Assembly: GCA_002363865.1 (NCBI GenBank)
Contig: DEWY01000004.1
Span: 235,762-299,761, forward strand
Length of the DNA: 64,000 nt
Direction of reading: 5' to 3'
From: Caulobacteraceae bacterium UBA3198
Lineage (GTDB): Bacteria > Pseudomonadota > Alphaproteobacteria > Caulobacterales > Caulobacteraceae
How positions within the stretch are numbered: position 1 is the stretch's first letter; each line of letters starts with the position of its first letter. Under the pieces are notes generated by a model. The model was not told where the DNA came from and did not search any database. It worked only from the letters and a program-made list of their open reading frames with translations. Positions 17,184 to 25,484 of this stretch are shown piece after piece. Position numbers and translations under genes: made by a program.

Positions 17184-17387
17184 TCAGCTGGTCGGCGGGA
17201 GGTGGTCCCTCGGCCATTTGATGAAGGCCACCACCCATAGCATCACCAGGTTCACCACGGGCACGACCGTGAGGAAGGCCACGGCCCAGTGAATACCTAG
17301 GCGGGACAGGATCTTGCCCACCGGGAAGATGATCACGAAGAGCCAGATCACCACGATCAGCCAGTGCCAGAGCGAAAAACTGCCCAT
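17184..17387 (-). CDS. Small hypothetical membrane protein
   Basis: A 67-residue protein with two hydrophobic spans: LWHWLIVVIWLFVIIFPVGK near the N-terminus and a second rich in Val/Leu around residues 33-57. A short hydrophilic tail follows. No recognised family; small proteins with an FPVGKIL-type segment are common in alphaproteobacteria. Its stop codon lies next to parS site 1. Reading frame quality (codon use, hydrophobic pattern) supports it being real. Confidence 0.65.
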   Translation of the reverse strand: MGSFSLWHWLIVVIWLFVIIFPVGKILSRLGIHWAVAFLTVVPVVNLVMLWVVAFIKWPRDHLPPTS

Positions 17388-17412
17388 CTTTGCGTCCCTC
17401 TATGGTTCTCGA

Positions 17413-18384
17413 TCAGGGGATAAGGAGCGAGGCGCCGACGGTCTCGCGGCCCTCCATGGCCTCATGGGCGGCACGGGCCTCTGCAAGCGGGAAGGTCTGG
17501 CCGATGTCGATACGAACCTGGCCGTTGGCGATGACCTCGAACAGGGCTGCGGCGCTGGCGTCCAACTCTTCGGTGGTGGCCACATAGTCGAACAGGGTCG
17601 GCCGGGTGAGGAAGACCGAGCCCAGCTGCGACAATTGGGCCGGCAGGATAGCTGGCGCCGGGCCCGAGGCATTGCCGTAGGAGACCATCATTCCGCGCCG
17701 GGCCAGGCTCTTGAGGCTGGCCTCGAAGGTCGCCGCGCCCACGGAATCATAGACCACGGGGACGCCGACGCCCCCGGTGATCCGCCGCACCTCCTCGGCC
17801 ACGTCCTGATCGCGATAGAGGATGGTGTGATCGGCCCCGAGGCTGCGGGCCCGGGCGGCCTTGTCCTCAGATCCCACGGTGGCGATCACCTCGGCCCCAA
17901 GCGCCTTGGCCCATTGGACGAGGATCGAGCCGACGCCGCCGGCGGCCGCATGGACCAGGAGGGTCTGGCCCGGCTGGACCGGAAAGCACCGCGCAAGCAG
18001 GAATTCCGCCGTCATGCCCTTGAGCAGGGCGGCCGCGGCGATCTCAGCCGTGATCCCCGCCGGGGGCTTCACCGCACGGCCGGCCTTGACCACATGAAAC
18101 TCGGCATAGGCGCCGATGGGACCCGAGGCGTAGGCGGCCAGATCGCCCGGGGTGAAACGGTCGACGCCCTCGCCGACCTCCACCACCTCCCCGGCGCCCT
18201 CCATGCCCAGGCCCGAAGGCAGCTTCACCGGATAGAGGCCGGTGCGATGATAGGTGTCGATGAAGTTGAGGCCGATGGCCTGATTGCGGATCAGGATCTC
18301 GCCGGGACCAGGCCGGGGCGTGTCGATCTCCACCAGGTCAAGAACCTCAGGGCCGCCGGTGCGGCTGATGCGGATGGCGCGCAT
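17413..18384 (-). CDS. Quinone oxidoreductase (zinc-independent MDR family)
   Basis: A 323-residue medium-chain reductase of the quinone oxidoreductase class, transferring electrons from NADPH to quinones or enones. It has the N-terminal GroES-like domain (GEILIRNQAIGLNFIDTYHR) and the Rossmann loop LLVHAAAGGVGSILVQWAKA. The structural zinc cysteines of alcohol dehydrogenases are absent, as in this class. Its start touches the stop of the dienelactone hydrolase gene, so they form a leftward pair. Confidence 0.88.
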   Translation of the reverse strand: MRAIRISRTGGPEVLDLVEIDTPRPGPGEILIRNQAIGLNFIDTYHRTGLYPVKLPSGLGMEGAGEVVEVGEGVDRFTPGDLAAYASGPIGAYAEFHVVKAGRAVKPPAGITAEIAAAALLKGMTAEFLLARCFPVQPGQTLLVHAAAGGVGSILVQWAKALGAEVIATVGSEDKAARARSLGADHTILYRDQDVAEEVRRITGGVGVPVVYDSVGAATFEASLKSLARRGMMVSYGNASGPAPAILPAQLSQLGSVFLTRPTLFDYVATTEELDASAAALFEVIANGQVRIDIGQTFPLAEARAAHEAMEGRETVGASLLIP

Positions 18385-19082
18385 CAGCCCAGGTTCGCCT
18401 TGAAGAAGGCCATCGTCCGTTCATTGGCCAGCTTTGCGTCCGCGGCGTCGTAGTGTTCGCCCCCCTTTCGGGCGAAGGCGTGGTCGCGGCCGGCATAGGT
18501 ATGGATCTGCACCTGCGGATGGTTCTTCAGGGCGCCGATGATGAGCTCCTGGGCCGCCTTGGGGACAAACTGGTCCTCCTCGGCGATGTGCATCATCAGC
18601 GGGTGGGCCAGCCGCTCGGCCTCGCCCGTGCGCTGCTCGATGCCCACCCCATAATAGGAGACGCTGGCGTCGGCGTCGGTGCGGGTGGCCGTCAGGAAGG
18701 CCAGCAGCCCACCCAGGCAGAAGCCCACAGCGCCCACCTTGCCGCTGCAATCGGCGTGACCGCGGATGGTGTCGATCACCGCGCGGATGTCGCGGACCCC
18801 CTGGTCGGGGTCGAAGGCGTTCATCAGCTCAAAGGCCTTCTTCCACTCGGCTTCCGACTGGTCGGTGATGTCCACCCCGGGCTCAATCCGCCAGAAGAGG
18901 TCCGGGCTGATGGCGAGATAGCCCTGGGCGGCGTAGTCGTCGCAGATGTCGCGCATCACCTGGTTGACGCCGAAGATCTCCTGGATCACCACCACGGCCG
19001 GCGCCGGGGTCTGGGCCGGCTTGGCCACATAGGCCGAGAAGGCGCCGTCCGGTGTCTGAATCTCTAGGGTTTGCCCGGCCAT
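18384..19082 (-). CDS. Dienelactone hydrolase family protein
   Basis: Alpha/beta hydrolase of 232 residues. The nucleophile is Cys122 in GAVGFCLGG, the cysteine variant typical of dienelactone hydrolase, with later Asp and His candidates in EEDQFVPK and GRDHAFAR. The substrate is unknown; there are no catechol-pathway genes nearby, so a general carboxylic-ester or lactone hydrolase is the safe call. Shares a transcript with the downstream quinone reductase. Confidence 0.88.
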   Translation of the reverse strand: MAGQTLEIQTPDGAFSAYVAKPAQTPAPAVVVIQEIFGVNQVMRDICDDYAAQGYLAISPDLFWRIEPGVDITDQSEAEWKKAFELMNAFDPDQGVRDIRAVIDTIRGHADCSGKVGAVGFCLGGLLAFLTATRTDADASVSYYGVGIEQRTGEAERLAHPLMMHIAEEDQFVPKAAQELIIGALKNHPQVQIHTYAGRDHAFARKGGEHYDAADAKLANERTMAFFKANLG

Positions 19083-19213
19083 GATCTGCTCCCGTTGGTT
19101 TCATCGGCATATAAGGTCAGGATGGGGGGTGACCCGATCCCTTGGTCGCCAAGCCTAACAAGCCCACGCAACAATGTCGCCACAACGCCCCGGCAAAGGG
19201 CAGGGAGACTCCC

Positions 19214-19465
19214 ATGAAGATGACCGTCGAAGTCGACTGCACCCCGCTCGAGGCCCGGGCCTTTCTCGGCCTTCCCGACGTCACCGACCTCAACGACCGG
19301 CTGGTGAAGGAAATGCAGACCCGGCTGGAGGCCAATATGGCCATGGCTTCGCCGGACGAGCTGGTGAAGGCCTGGACCGCCTTTGGGGTCGGGGCGCAGG
19401 AGCAGTTCCGCAAGCTGATGACGGCCGCCGCCGAGGGCGCCATGGGCGGCGCCCGGCCCAAATGA
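19214..19465 (+). CDS. DUF6489 family protein
   Basis: An 83-residue protein starting MKMTVEVDCTPLEARAFLGL, followed by an amphipathic helix ending in FRKLMTAAAEGAMGG. I associate this with the alphaproteobacterial family DUF6489, of unknown function. The ATG at 19214 has GGGAG upstream; the frame is open further left without similarity. It overlaps mnmE by ATGA, so it is co-translated with a tRNA-modification gene. Confidence 0.75.
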   Translation: MKMTVEVDCTPLEARAFLGLPDVTDLNDRLVKEMQTRLEANMAMASPDELVKAWTAFGVGAQEQFRKLMTAAAEGAMGGARPK

Positions 19466-20766
19466 CCGACACGATTTTCGCCGCGGCCACCGCGCCAGGA
19501 CGGGCGGCGGTGGCGGTGGTGCGGCTGTCGGGCCCAAAGGCCGCCGACGCGCTCAGGCGTCTATGCGGCCGTCCGCCGGCGCCACGGCGCGCCTCAGTGC
19601 GCCGCCTGCGGGACGCCGGCGGGGCCCTGCTGGACGAGGCGCTCGTCCTCTGGCTGCCGGGACCCGCCAGCTATACCGGCGAAGACAGCGTCGAGCTTCA
19701 CCTGCATGGGGGGCCCGCCGTGGTGGCGGGGGTGCTGGACGCCCTCAGCGCGCTGGGGCTGCGCCTGGGCGAGCCGGGGGAATTCACCCGCCGCGCCTTT
19801 GAAAACGGGCGGCTGGACCTGGCCCAGGCCGAGGGGGTCGCCGACCTGATCGAGGCCGAAACCGAGGCCCAACGTCGTCAGGCCCTGGACCAGGTGGGCG
19901 GGCGCCTGAGCGGCGCCCAGGCCCGCTGGCGCGAAGCCCTGATCGAGGCCCTGGCGGTGTTCGAGGCCGCCGTGGACTTTCCAGACGAAGAGATCCCGGC
20001 CGATGTGGCCAGCCGCGCCGCGCCCATCCTCTCGCCGCTGATCACCGAACTGCGCGCCGCCGCCGCCGAAACCGAACGCGGCGAGCGGGTGCGCTCGGGC
20101 TACCGGATCGCCCTGATGGGGGCGCCCAACGCGGGCAAGAGCACATTGCTCAATGCCCTGGCCCGGCGGGAGGCGGCCATCGTCACCGCCACCGCCGGCA
20201 CCACCCGTGACATCATCGAGGTCCCCCTCGTGCTCGCCGGCTACAAGGTGATCCTCGCCGACACGGCCGGGCTGCGGGAGACGGCCGATGAGATCGAGGC
20301 CGAGGGGGTGCGCCGGGCCCAGGCCTGGGGGGCGGAGGCCGATCTGCGCATCTGGCTGAAGGACGGCGCCGCCGAGGGGGAAGAGGGGCTGCCAGGCCGC
20401 CCCGGCGCGCAGGATCTGGTGCTGGTGACCAAGCGCGATCTCGTCGATCTCACCTCAACAGGGGAGGGGCGGGCGTTCAGCGCCAAGCTGGCGGAAGACC
20501 TCGTCTGGCTGGAGGAGACTCTGGCCGGCCGGGTCAGCACGGCGCTGGGCGGCGCAGAGCCCCCGGCCGCGACCCGTCTGCGTCACCGGGACCTGTTGGC
20601 TGAAGCCGTGGCGCGGCTGGAGCGAGCCGCGGCCTCTGACATTGAGCCGGAGCTGGCCGCGGAGGACGTCCGCTTGGCAGCCCGGGCGCTGGACCGCATC
20701 ACCGGCCGTATCGGGTCTGAGGATGTGCTGGACCGGGTCTTCGCGAGCTTCTGCATCGGCAAGTGA
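19462..20766 (+). CDS. mnmE: tRNA modification GTPase MnmE
   Basis: With MnmG it adds the carboxymethylaminomethyl group to wobble uridine 34. The protein has 434 residues: N-terminal folate-binding domain (IFAAATAPGRAAVAVVRLSG, GEPGEFTRRAF), helical domain, an inserted G domain with P-loop GAPNAGKSTLLNALARR and DTAGLRE, and the invariant C-terminal Cys in FCIGK. The gene ends just before two parS sites and mnmG follows, the usual alphaproteobacterial order. Confidence 0.97.
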   Translation: MTDTIFAAATAPGRAAVAVVRLSGPKAADALRRLCGRPPAPRRASVRRLRDAGGALLDEALVLWLPGPASYTGEDSVELHLHGGPAVVAGVLDALSALGLRLGEPGEFTRRAFENGRLDLAQAEGVADLIEAETEAQRRQALDQVGGRLSGAQARWREALIEALAVFEAAVDFPDEEIPADVASRAAPILSPLITELRAAAAETERGERVRSGYRIALMGAPNAGKSTLLNALARREAAIVTATAGTTRDIIEVPLVLAGYKVILADTAGLRETADEIEAEGVRRAQAWGAEADLRIWLKDGAAEGEEGLPGRPGAQDLVLVTKRDLVDLTSTGEGRAFSAKLAEDLVWLEETLAGRVSTALGGAEPPAATRLRHRDLLAEAVARLERAAASDIEPELAAEDVRLAARALDRITGRIGSEDVLDRVFASFCIGK

Positions 20767-20767
20767 T

Positions 20768-20781
20768 GTTTCACGTGAAAC
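20768..20781. other. parS: parS centromere site 2
   Basis: A perfect GTTTCACGTGAAAC palindrome one base after the mnmE stop codon, identical to site 1. It is 38 bp from site 3, in the mnmE-mnmG gap. Confidence 0.95.
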
Positions 20782-20805
20782 GGTCATGCTGAAGCTTGAC
20801 CATGT

Positions 20806-20819
20806 GTTCCACGTGAAAC
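20806..20819. other. parS: parS centromere site 3 (one mismatch)
   Basis: GTTCCACGTGAAAC differs from the canonical palindrome at one base of the left arm. The flanks TG...CA match the wider 16-bp consensus. It pairs with site 2 upstream of mnmG; a single-mismatch site is often still bound by ParB, possibly more weakly. Confidence 0.88.
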
Positions 20820-20897
20820 ATGGGCGCCGTCCTCTCGGCATGACCGGGCGTGACCCCGCTTCGGGTCCCCTCTGAAGGGAATGCGACGGTGCGGCCC

Positions 20898-20958
20898 GTC
20901 GACCTTTTCCCCGCCATCGCCTATATAGAAGCCGCTCGCCCCCGCCTGCGCGGGGGCG
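20898..20958 (+). promoter_or_regulatory. Likely mnmG promoter and leader hairpin
   Basis: GTCGAC (20898-20903) and TATATA (20922-20927) are spaced like a housekeeping promoter with 18 bp between. A perfect 9-bp stem, CGCCCCCGC (20937-20945) and GCGGGGGCG (20950-20958) with a 4-nt loop, would then lie at the very 5' end of the transcript. The hairpin is 20 nt before the mnmG start and could protect the mRNA or affect translation. Confidence 0.5.
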
Positions 20959-20978
20959 TCCTGTTTCAAGGCGACAGC

Positions 20979-22850
20979 GTGACTTCCAACCCTGCATCCT
21001 CGACCTGGGACGTGATCGTCATCGGCGGCGGCCATGCCGGCTGCGAGGCCGCGGCGGCGTCTGCCCGGGTCGGCGCGCGTACCCTACTGCTGACCCATAA
21101 GCTGGAAACCATCGGCGAGATGTCCTGCAACCCGGCCATTGGCGGTCTGGGCAAGGGCCATCTGGTCCGCGAGATCGACGCCCTGGACGGGGTGATGGGG
21201 CGCATGGCCGATCAGGCCGGCATCCAGTTCCGGCTGCTGAACCGCTCCAAGGGCGCCGCCGTGCGCGGCCCGCGGGCGCAGATCGACCGCAAGCTCTATC
21301 GCCAGGCCATGCAGGCTGAGCTCGCCGCCACCCCGAACCTGACGCTCCTCGGCGAGGCGGTGGAGGACCTGATCGTCGAGGCCGGCCGGGTCACCGGCGT
21401 CGTGGGCGCCTCTGGGCAGGTCTATGCCGCGGGCCGGGTCGTGCTGACCACGGGCACCTTCCTCAAGGGGCTCATCCATCTGGGCGACCGGCGCATTCCC
21501 GCGGGCCGAGCCGGCGAGGCGCCGGCTATCGGTCTGGCGGACCGGCTCTATGATAGCGGCCTGACCATGGGCCGGCTGAAAACCGGCACGCCGGCGCGGC
21601 TGGATGGGACCACCATCGCCTGGGACCGGCTGGAGATGCAGCAGGCCGACGCCGAGCCTGTGCCCTTCTCGTTCCTCACCTCGGCCATCACCACCCCACA
21701 GATCGCCTGCGGCATCACCTATACGACCGAGGCGACCCACAGGATCATCGCCGAGCGTCTGTCGGAATCGGCGGTCTATGGCGGCCGGATCAGCGGCCGT
21801 GGCCCGCGCTACTGCCCGTCCATCGAGGACAAGGTGGTCCGCTTCGCCGACAAGACCAGCCACCAGATCTTCCTGGAGCCGGAAGGCCTGGACGACGACA
21901 CCGTCTATCCCAACGGCATCTCGACCTCGGTCTCCGAAGAGACCCAGGACCTCTTCCTGCGGACCATTCCCGGCCTCGAGCAGGTCCAGGTGCGCCGGTA
22001 TGGCTACGCCATCGAGTATGACTATGTGGACCCCCGGGAGCTCTATCCCACCCTGGAGGTCAAGCGGCTGCCCGGCCTCTATCTGGCCGGACAGATCAAC
22101 GGCACCACGGGTTATGAAGAGGCCGGCGCCCAAGGCCTGGTGGCCGGCCTCAACGCCGCCCGCTCGGCCGGCGGCGGGGAGGGGCACGTGTTCGCCCGGG
22201 ACGAGGCCTATATCGGCGTGCTGATCGACGACCTGGTCACCCGCGGTGTGACCGAGCCCTACCGCATGTTCACCAGCCGGGCTGAGTTCCGCCTGATCCT
22301 GCGGGCCGACAATGCCGACCAGCGGCTCACCGCCAAGGGGCTTGAGCTTGGGGTGGTGGGGACGCAGAGGGGCACGGCCTTCGGCGCCAAGGCGGCGGCT
22401 CTGGATGAGGCGCGGGCGACCGCCGCCCGTCTCACCCTGTCGCCGGCCAAGGCGGCCCAGGCCGGTCTTCCGGTCAAGGCCGATGGGGTGGTGCGCAATG
22501 TCGTCGAACTGCTGGCCTATCCGACCATCAGCTTTGAAGACCTCACCGCCATCTGGCCGGAGCTGAATGGCTGGGCGCCCGAAATTCGCGAGCAACTGGA
22601 GATCGACGCCAGCTATGCCGGCTATCTGGATCGCCAGGCCGCCGACGTCGCCGCCTTCCGACGGGACGAAGATCTGCGCCTGCCGCCGGAGCTGGACTAC
22701 GGCGCCGTCGGCGGCCTCTCCAACGAGGTGCGGGAAAAGCTCGCCGCCATCCGGCCGCTGACGCTCGGCCAGGCCGCCCGGATCGAAGGGGTGACGCCGG
22801 GCGCGCTCACCGCCCTGCTGGCCCATGTCCGCCGCAAGGTGGCGGCATGA
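20979..22850 (+). CDS. mnmG: tRNA modification FAD enzyme MnmG (GidA)
   Basis: FAD-dependent partner of MnmE in wobble-uridine modification. The dinucleotide-binding start is WDVIVIGGGHAGCEAAAASA, followed by the family motif MSCNPAIGGLGKGHLVREID and the Cys-containing GRGPRYCPSIEDK; the NADH site and C-terminal helical domain complete 623 residues. The GTG at 20979 is chosen because it has AAGG nine bases upstream and sits at the expected distance from the FAD motif; the frame is open 129 bp further left through the promoter region. Confidence 0.96.
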   Translation: MTSNPASSTWDVIVIGGGHAGCEAAAASARVGARTLLLTHKLETIGEMSCNPAIGGLGKGHLVREIDALDGVMGRMADQAGIQFRLLNRSKGAAVRGPRAQIDRKLYRQAMQAELAATPNLTLLGEAVEDLIVEAGRVTGVVGASGQVYAAGRVVLTTGTFLKGLIHLGDRRIPAGRAGEAPAIGLADRLYDSGLTMGRLKTGTPARLDGTTIAWDRLEMQQADAEPVPFSFLTSAITTPQIACGITYTTEATHRIIAERLSESAVYGGRISGRGPRYCPSIEDKVVRFADKTSHQIFLEPEGLDDDTVYPNGISTSVSEETQDLFLRTIPGLEQVQVRRYGYAIEYDYVDPRELYPTLEVKRLPGLYLAGQINGTTGYEEAGAQGLVAGLNAARSAGGGEGHVFARDEAYIGVLIDDLVTRGVTEPYRMFTSRAEFRLILRADNADQRLTAKGLELGVVGTQRGTAFGAKAAALDEARATAARLTLSPAKAAQAGLPVKADGVVRNVVELLAYPTISFEDLTAIWPELNGWAPEIREQLEIDASYAGYLDRQAADVAAFRRDEDLRLPPELDYGAVGGLSNEVREKLAAIRPLTLGQAARIEGVTPGALTALLAHVRRKVAA

Positions 22851-23551
22851 GTCCCACACCGTCGGTCGCTGAAGCCGCTGAAAACGGCCCCGAAAAAATC
22901 GCCTCTGTGGCGCACAGCGCCGTACCCCACATCGACGAGGCGGAATTTGTGCGGCTGAGCGGGGCCTCGCCAGCGCAGATCGAGGCCCTCAGGACCTATC
23001 GCGACCTGCTAACTGACTGGAATCAAAAGATGAATCTGGTCGGCCCGGCCACCTTGCCCGACTTCTGGGGAAGGCACGCCTGGGACTCCGCCCAGCTCAT
23101 TTCTTTGGCGCCACAGGCCCTGACCTGGGCCGATCTGGGCGCCGGCGCCGGATTGCCCGGGATCGTGCTGGCCATCCTCGGAAAAGGCCGCGAAGGGTTC
23201 GAGGTCCATCTGGTGGAGAGCATGGCCAAGCGGTGCCGCTTCCTGGAGGCGGTGGTCGAGGCTCTCGATCTGCCAGCGGTGATTCACAACGACCGTGCGG
23301 AAAACCTGTCGCGGGATGTGGATATCGTGACGGCCCGGGCTTGCGCCCCGATGACCCGCCTGCTGGGCTATGCCAAGCCTTGGCTGACCGGAACCAACCA
23401 GGCCCTGTTCCTGAAGGGCCAGGATGTGGCCGCCGAGGTTGAGGCGGCGCGGGACGCCTGGCGGTTCGAGGCCGAGCTTCTGCCCAGCACCAGCGACCCC
23501 CGGGGTCGTATCGTTCGCCTGAGGAACAAGATCCATGCCCGCCGAAGCTGA
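22847..23551 (+). CDS. rsmG: 16S rRNA (guanine527-N7) methyltransferase
   Basis: SAM-dependent methyltransferase formerly GidB. The 234-residue protein has the class I motif TWADLGAGAGLPGIVLAIL, HLVESMAKRCRFLEAV and the DIVTARACAPM acidic segment. The first ~25 residues are an Ala/Glu-rich extension. It overlaps mnmG by ATGA, and its 3' end overlaps the parA start by 17 nt. Confidence 0.95.
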   Translation: MSPTPSVAEAAENGPEKIASVAHSAVPHIDEAEFVRLSGASPAQIEALRTYRDLLTDWNQKMNLVGPATLPDFWGRHAWDSAQLISLAPQALTWADLGAGAGLPGIVLAILGKGREGFEVHLVESMAKRCRFLEAVVEALDLPAVIHNDRAENLSRDVDIVTARACAPMTRLLGYAKPWLTGTNQALFLKGQDVAAEVEAARDAWRFEAELLPSTSDPRGRIVRLRNKIHARRS

Positions 23552-24395
23552 GGTCCAGGAGGTCCGGCCCGCCGCCGCGCCGGCGAGCCGCGCCCGCGTC
23601 CTGGTGATCGCCAATCAGAAGGGCGGGGTGGGCAAGACCACCACGGCGATCAATCTGGGCACGGCGCTGGCCGCCGTCGGCGAGAAGGTGCTGCTGATCG
23701 ATTCCGATCCGCAGGGCAACGCCTCCACCGGCCTGGGCGTCGCCCGGGCCAAGCGCAAGACCACCCTCTATGACGTGCTGATGGGCGAGAAGCCGGCCAC
23801 CGAGGCGGTGGTAGCCACCGACCTGCCGGGCCTGTTCCTGATTCCGGCCGATCCGGACCTGTCCGGCGTAGAGCTGGAGCTTGGGCAAGAGAGCCGCCGT
23901 TCCTTCAAGCTGCGGGACGCGCTGGAGCAGATCCGGCGGGAGGGGGACTTCACCTATGTCCTGATCGACTGCCCGCCGTCCCTGAACCTGCTGACCGTCA
24001 ACGCCATGACCGCGGCCGACGCGGTGCTGGTGCCGCTGCAGTGCGAGTTCTTCGCGCTCGAAGGCCTGACCCAGCTGATGCGCACCGTCGAGCTGGTGCG
24101 CGGCAGTCTGAATCCGGCCCTAGAGATCCAGGGGGTGGTCCTGACCATGTACGACAAGCGCAACAGCCTGTCCGAACAGGTGGCCAGCGACGTCCGCGGC
24201 CACTTCGGCAAGACGGTCTATGACACAGTCATCCCGCGCAATGTGCGGGTCTCGGAAGCCCCGTCCTTCGGCAAGCCGGTGCTGGTCTATGATCTGAAAT
24301 GCGCCGGCAGCCAGGCCTATCTGAAGCTCGCCCGCGAGGTCGTGGTCCGTGAGCGCCAGCGCCGCAAGGCCGCGGCCAGCAAGCAGGAAGTCTGA
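23535..24395 (+). CDS. parA: Chromosome partitioning ATPase ParA
   Basis: Deviant Walker-type ATPase that drives segregation of the ParB-parS complex toward the new pole. Walker A is NQKGGVGKTTTAINLG (Lys29 and Lys34), the switch region is LLIDSDPQGNASTGLG and Walker B-like YVLIDCPPSLNLLTVNA. Length 286 residues with a ~20-residue non-conserved N-terminus. The start lies inside rsmG, so expression is coupled. Confidence 0.97.
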   Translation: MPAEAEVQEVRPAAAPASRARVLVIANQKGGVGKTTTAINLGTALAAVGEKVLLIDSDPQGNASTGLGVARAKRKTTLYDVLMGEKPATEAVVATDLPGLFLIPADPDLSGVELELGQESRRSFKLRDALEQIRREGDFTYVLIDCPPSLNLLTVNAMTAADAVLVPLQCEFFALEGLTQLMRTVELVRGSLNPALEIQGVVLTMYDKRNSLSEQVASDVRGHFGKTVYDTVIPRNVRVSEAPSFGKPVLVYDLKCAGSQAYLKLAREVVVRERQRRKAAASKQEV

Positions 24396-24397
24396 AC

Positions 24398-25327
24398 ATG
24401 GCGGAGAACCGCAGGGGTCTGGGCCGGGGTCTGTCGGCCCTGCTGGGCGAGGCCGAGGATGAGAACGCCGCCGATGCGGCCGCTGCCGCTGAAGCCGCCG
24501 AAGCGGGCGGGCCGGTGCGGGCTCTGTCGCCCATGCGCGACGTGCCCATCGACCTGATCGATCCCAACGCCTCTCAGCCCCGGTCCGTGTTCCATGACGA
24601 GGACATGGAGGAGCTGACCAATTCCATCCGCGAACGCGGCGTGCTGCAGCCGATCCTGGTGCGCCCCCTGCCCAATGGCCGGTTCGAGATCGTCGCCGGC
24701 GAGCGGCGCTGGCGGGCCAGCCAGAAGGTCGGCCTGCACACCGTGCCCGCCGTGGTCCGCGAGCTGGACGACCTGCAGGTGATGGAGATCGCCATCGTCG
24801 AGAACGTCCAGCGGGCCGACCTCAGCGCCATCGAAGAGGCGCGCGGCTATGAGGTGCTGATCGCCCGGTTCGGCCGCACCCAGGAGCTGGTGGCCCAGGT
24901 GGTGGGCAAGAGCCGCAGCCATGTGGCCAACATGCTGCGCCTGCTGACCCTGCCCGGCTCCGTCCAAAACCTGGTGGTGGAGAACAAGCTCTCGGCCGGC
25001 CACGCCCGGGCCCTGATCACCGCCGACGACCCCGAAGCTCTGGCCGAACAGGTCATGGCCAAGGGGCTGTCGGTGCGCGAGACCGAGGCCCTGGTGCGCA
25101 AGGGCGCGGCGCCTGCGGCCCGCGGCGCCAGCCGGGGCGGCGGCGGCGGCGGCGGCTCAGGCGCCGACAAGGACACCGATACGCTGGCCCTGGAAAACGA
25201 CTTGGCCGAGGTGCTCGGCCTGTCGGTGCAGATCGCCGACCGCGGCGGCGCCGGCGAACTGAAGATCAGCTACAAGACCCTCGAACAGCTGGATGATCTC
25301 TGCCGCAGGCTGTCCCGCACAGGGTGA
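24398..25327 (+). CDS. parB: Chromosome partitioning CTPase ParB
   Basis: Binds parS and slides as a CTP-dependent clamp. The N-terminal ParA-contacting peptide GLGRGLSALLG (residues 7-17) is followed by a flexible Ala/Glu linker, the CTP-binding domain with GERRWR (101-106) and ENVQRADL, the helix-turn-helix at GKSRSHVANMLRLL, a Gly-rich linker and the C-terminal dimer domain. 309 residues; 2 nt after parA. Its target sites are at 17169, 20768 and 20806. Confidence 0.97.
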   Translation: MAENRRGLGRGLSALLGEAEDENAADAAAAAEAAEAGGPVRALSPMRDVPIDLIDPNASQPRSVFHDEDMEELTNSIRERGVLQPILVRPLPNGRFEIVAGERRWRASQKVGLHTVPAVVRELDDLQVMEIAIVENVQRADLSAIEEARGYEVLIARFGRTQELVAQVVGKSRSHVANMLRLLTLPGSVQNLVVENKLSAGHARALITADDPEALAEQVMAKGLSVRETEALVRKGAAPAARGASRGGGGGGGSGADKDTDTLALENDLAEVLGLSVQIADRGGAGELKISYKTLEQLDDLCRRLSRTG

Positions 25328-25349
25328 GCCTTTGCGTCGTCGAGCCGAA

Positions 25350-25475
25350 AAAGACGGGACACGAAGAACAGGAAGGTCGCTAAGGACGAAGGGGTTCGGC
25401 GGCCTCGTCTTTGTGTCCTTCGCAGCCCTTTGTGTCCTTCATGTCGCCCCTTGAAAGCGCCTGCGGCGCGGGGAG
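25350..25475. repeat. Palindromic repeat family C, copy 2
   Basis: Inverted-orientation copy of the element at 17013-17137. It has GACACGAAG-like and TTTGTGTCCTTC arms around CGAAGGGGTTCGGCGGCCTCGTC and ends with CTTGAAAGCGCCTGCGGCG, the reverse complement of the other copy's start. It fills the gap between convergent parB and holA, a natural place for a terminator. Confidence 0.78.
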
Positions 25476-25484
25476 CGTCAGCCC

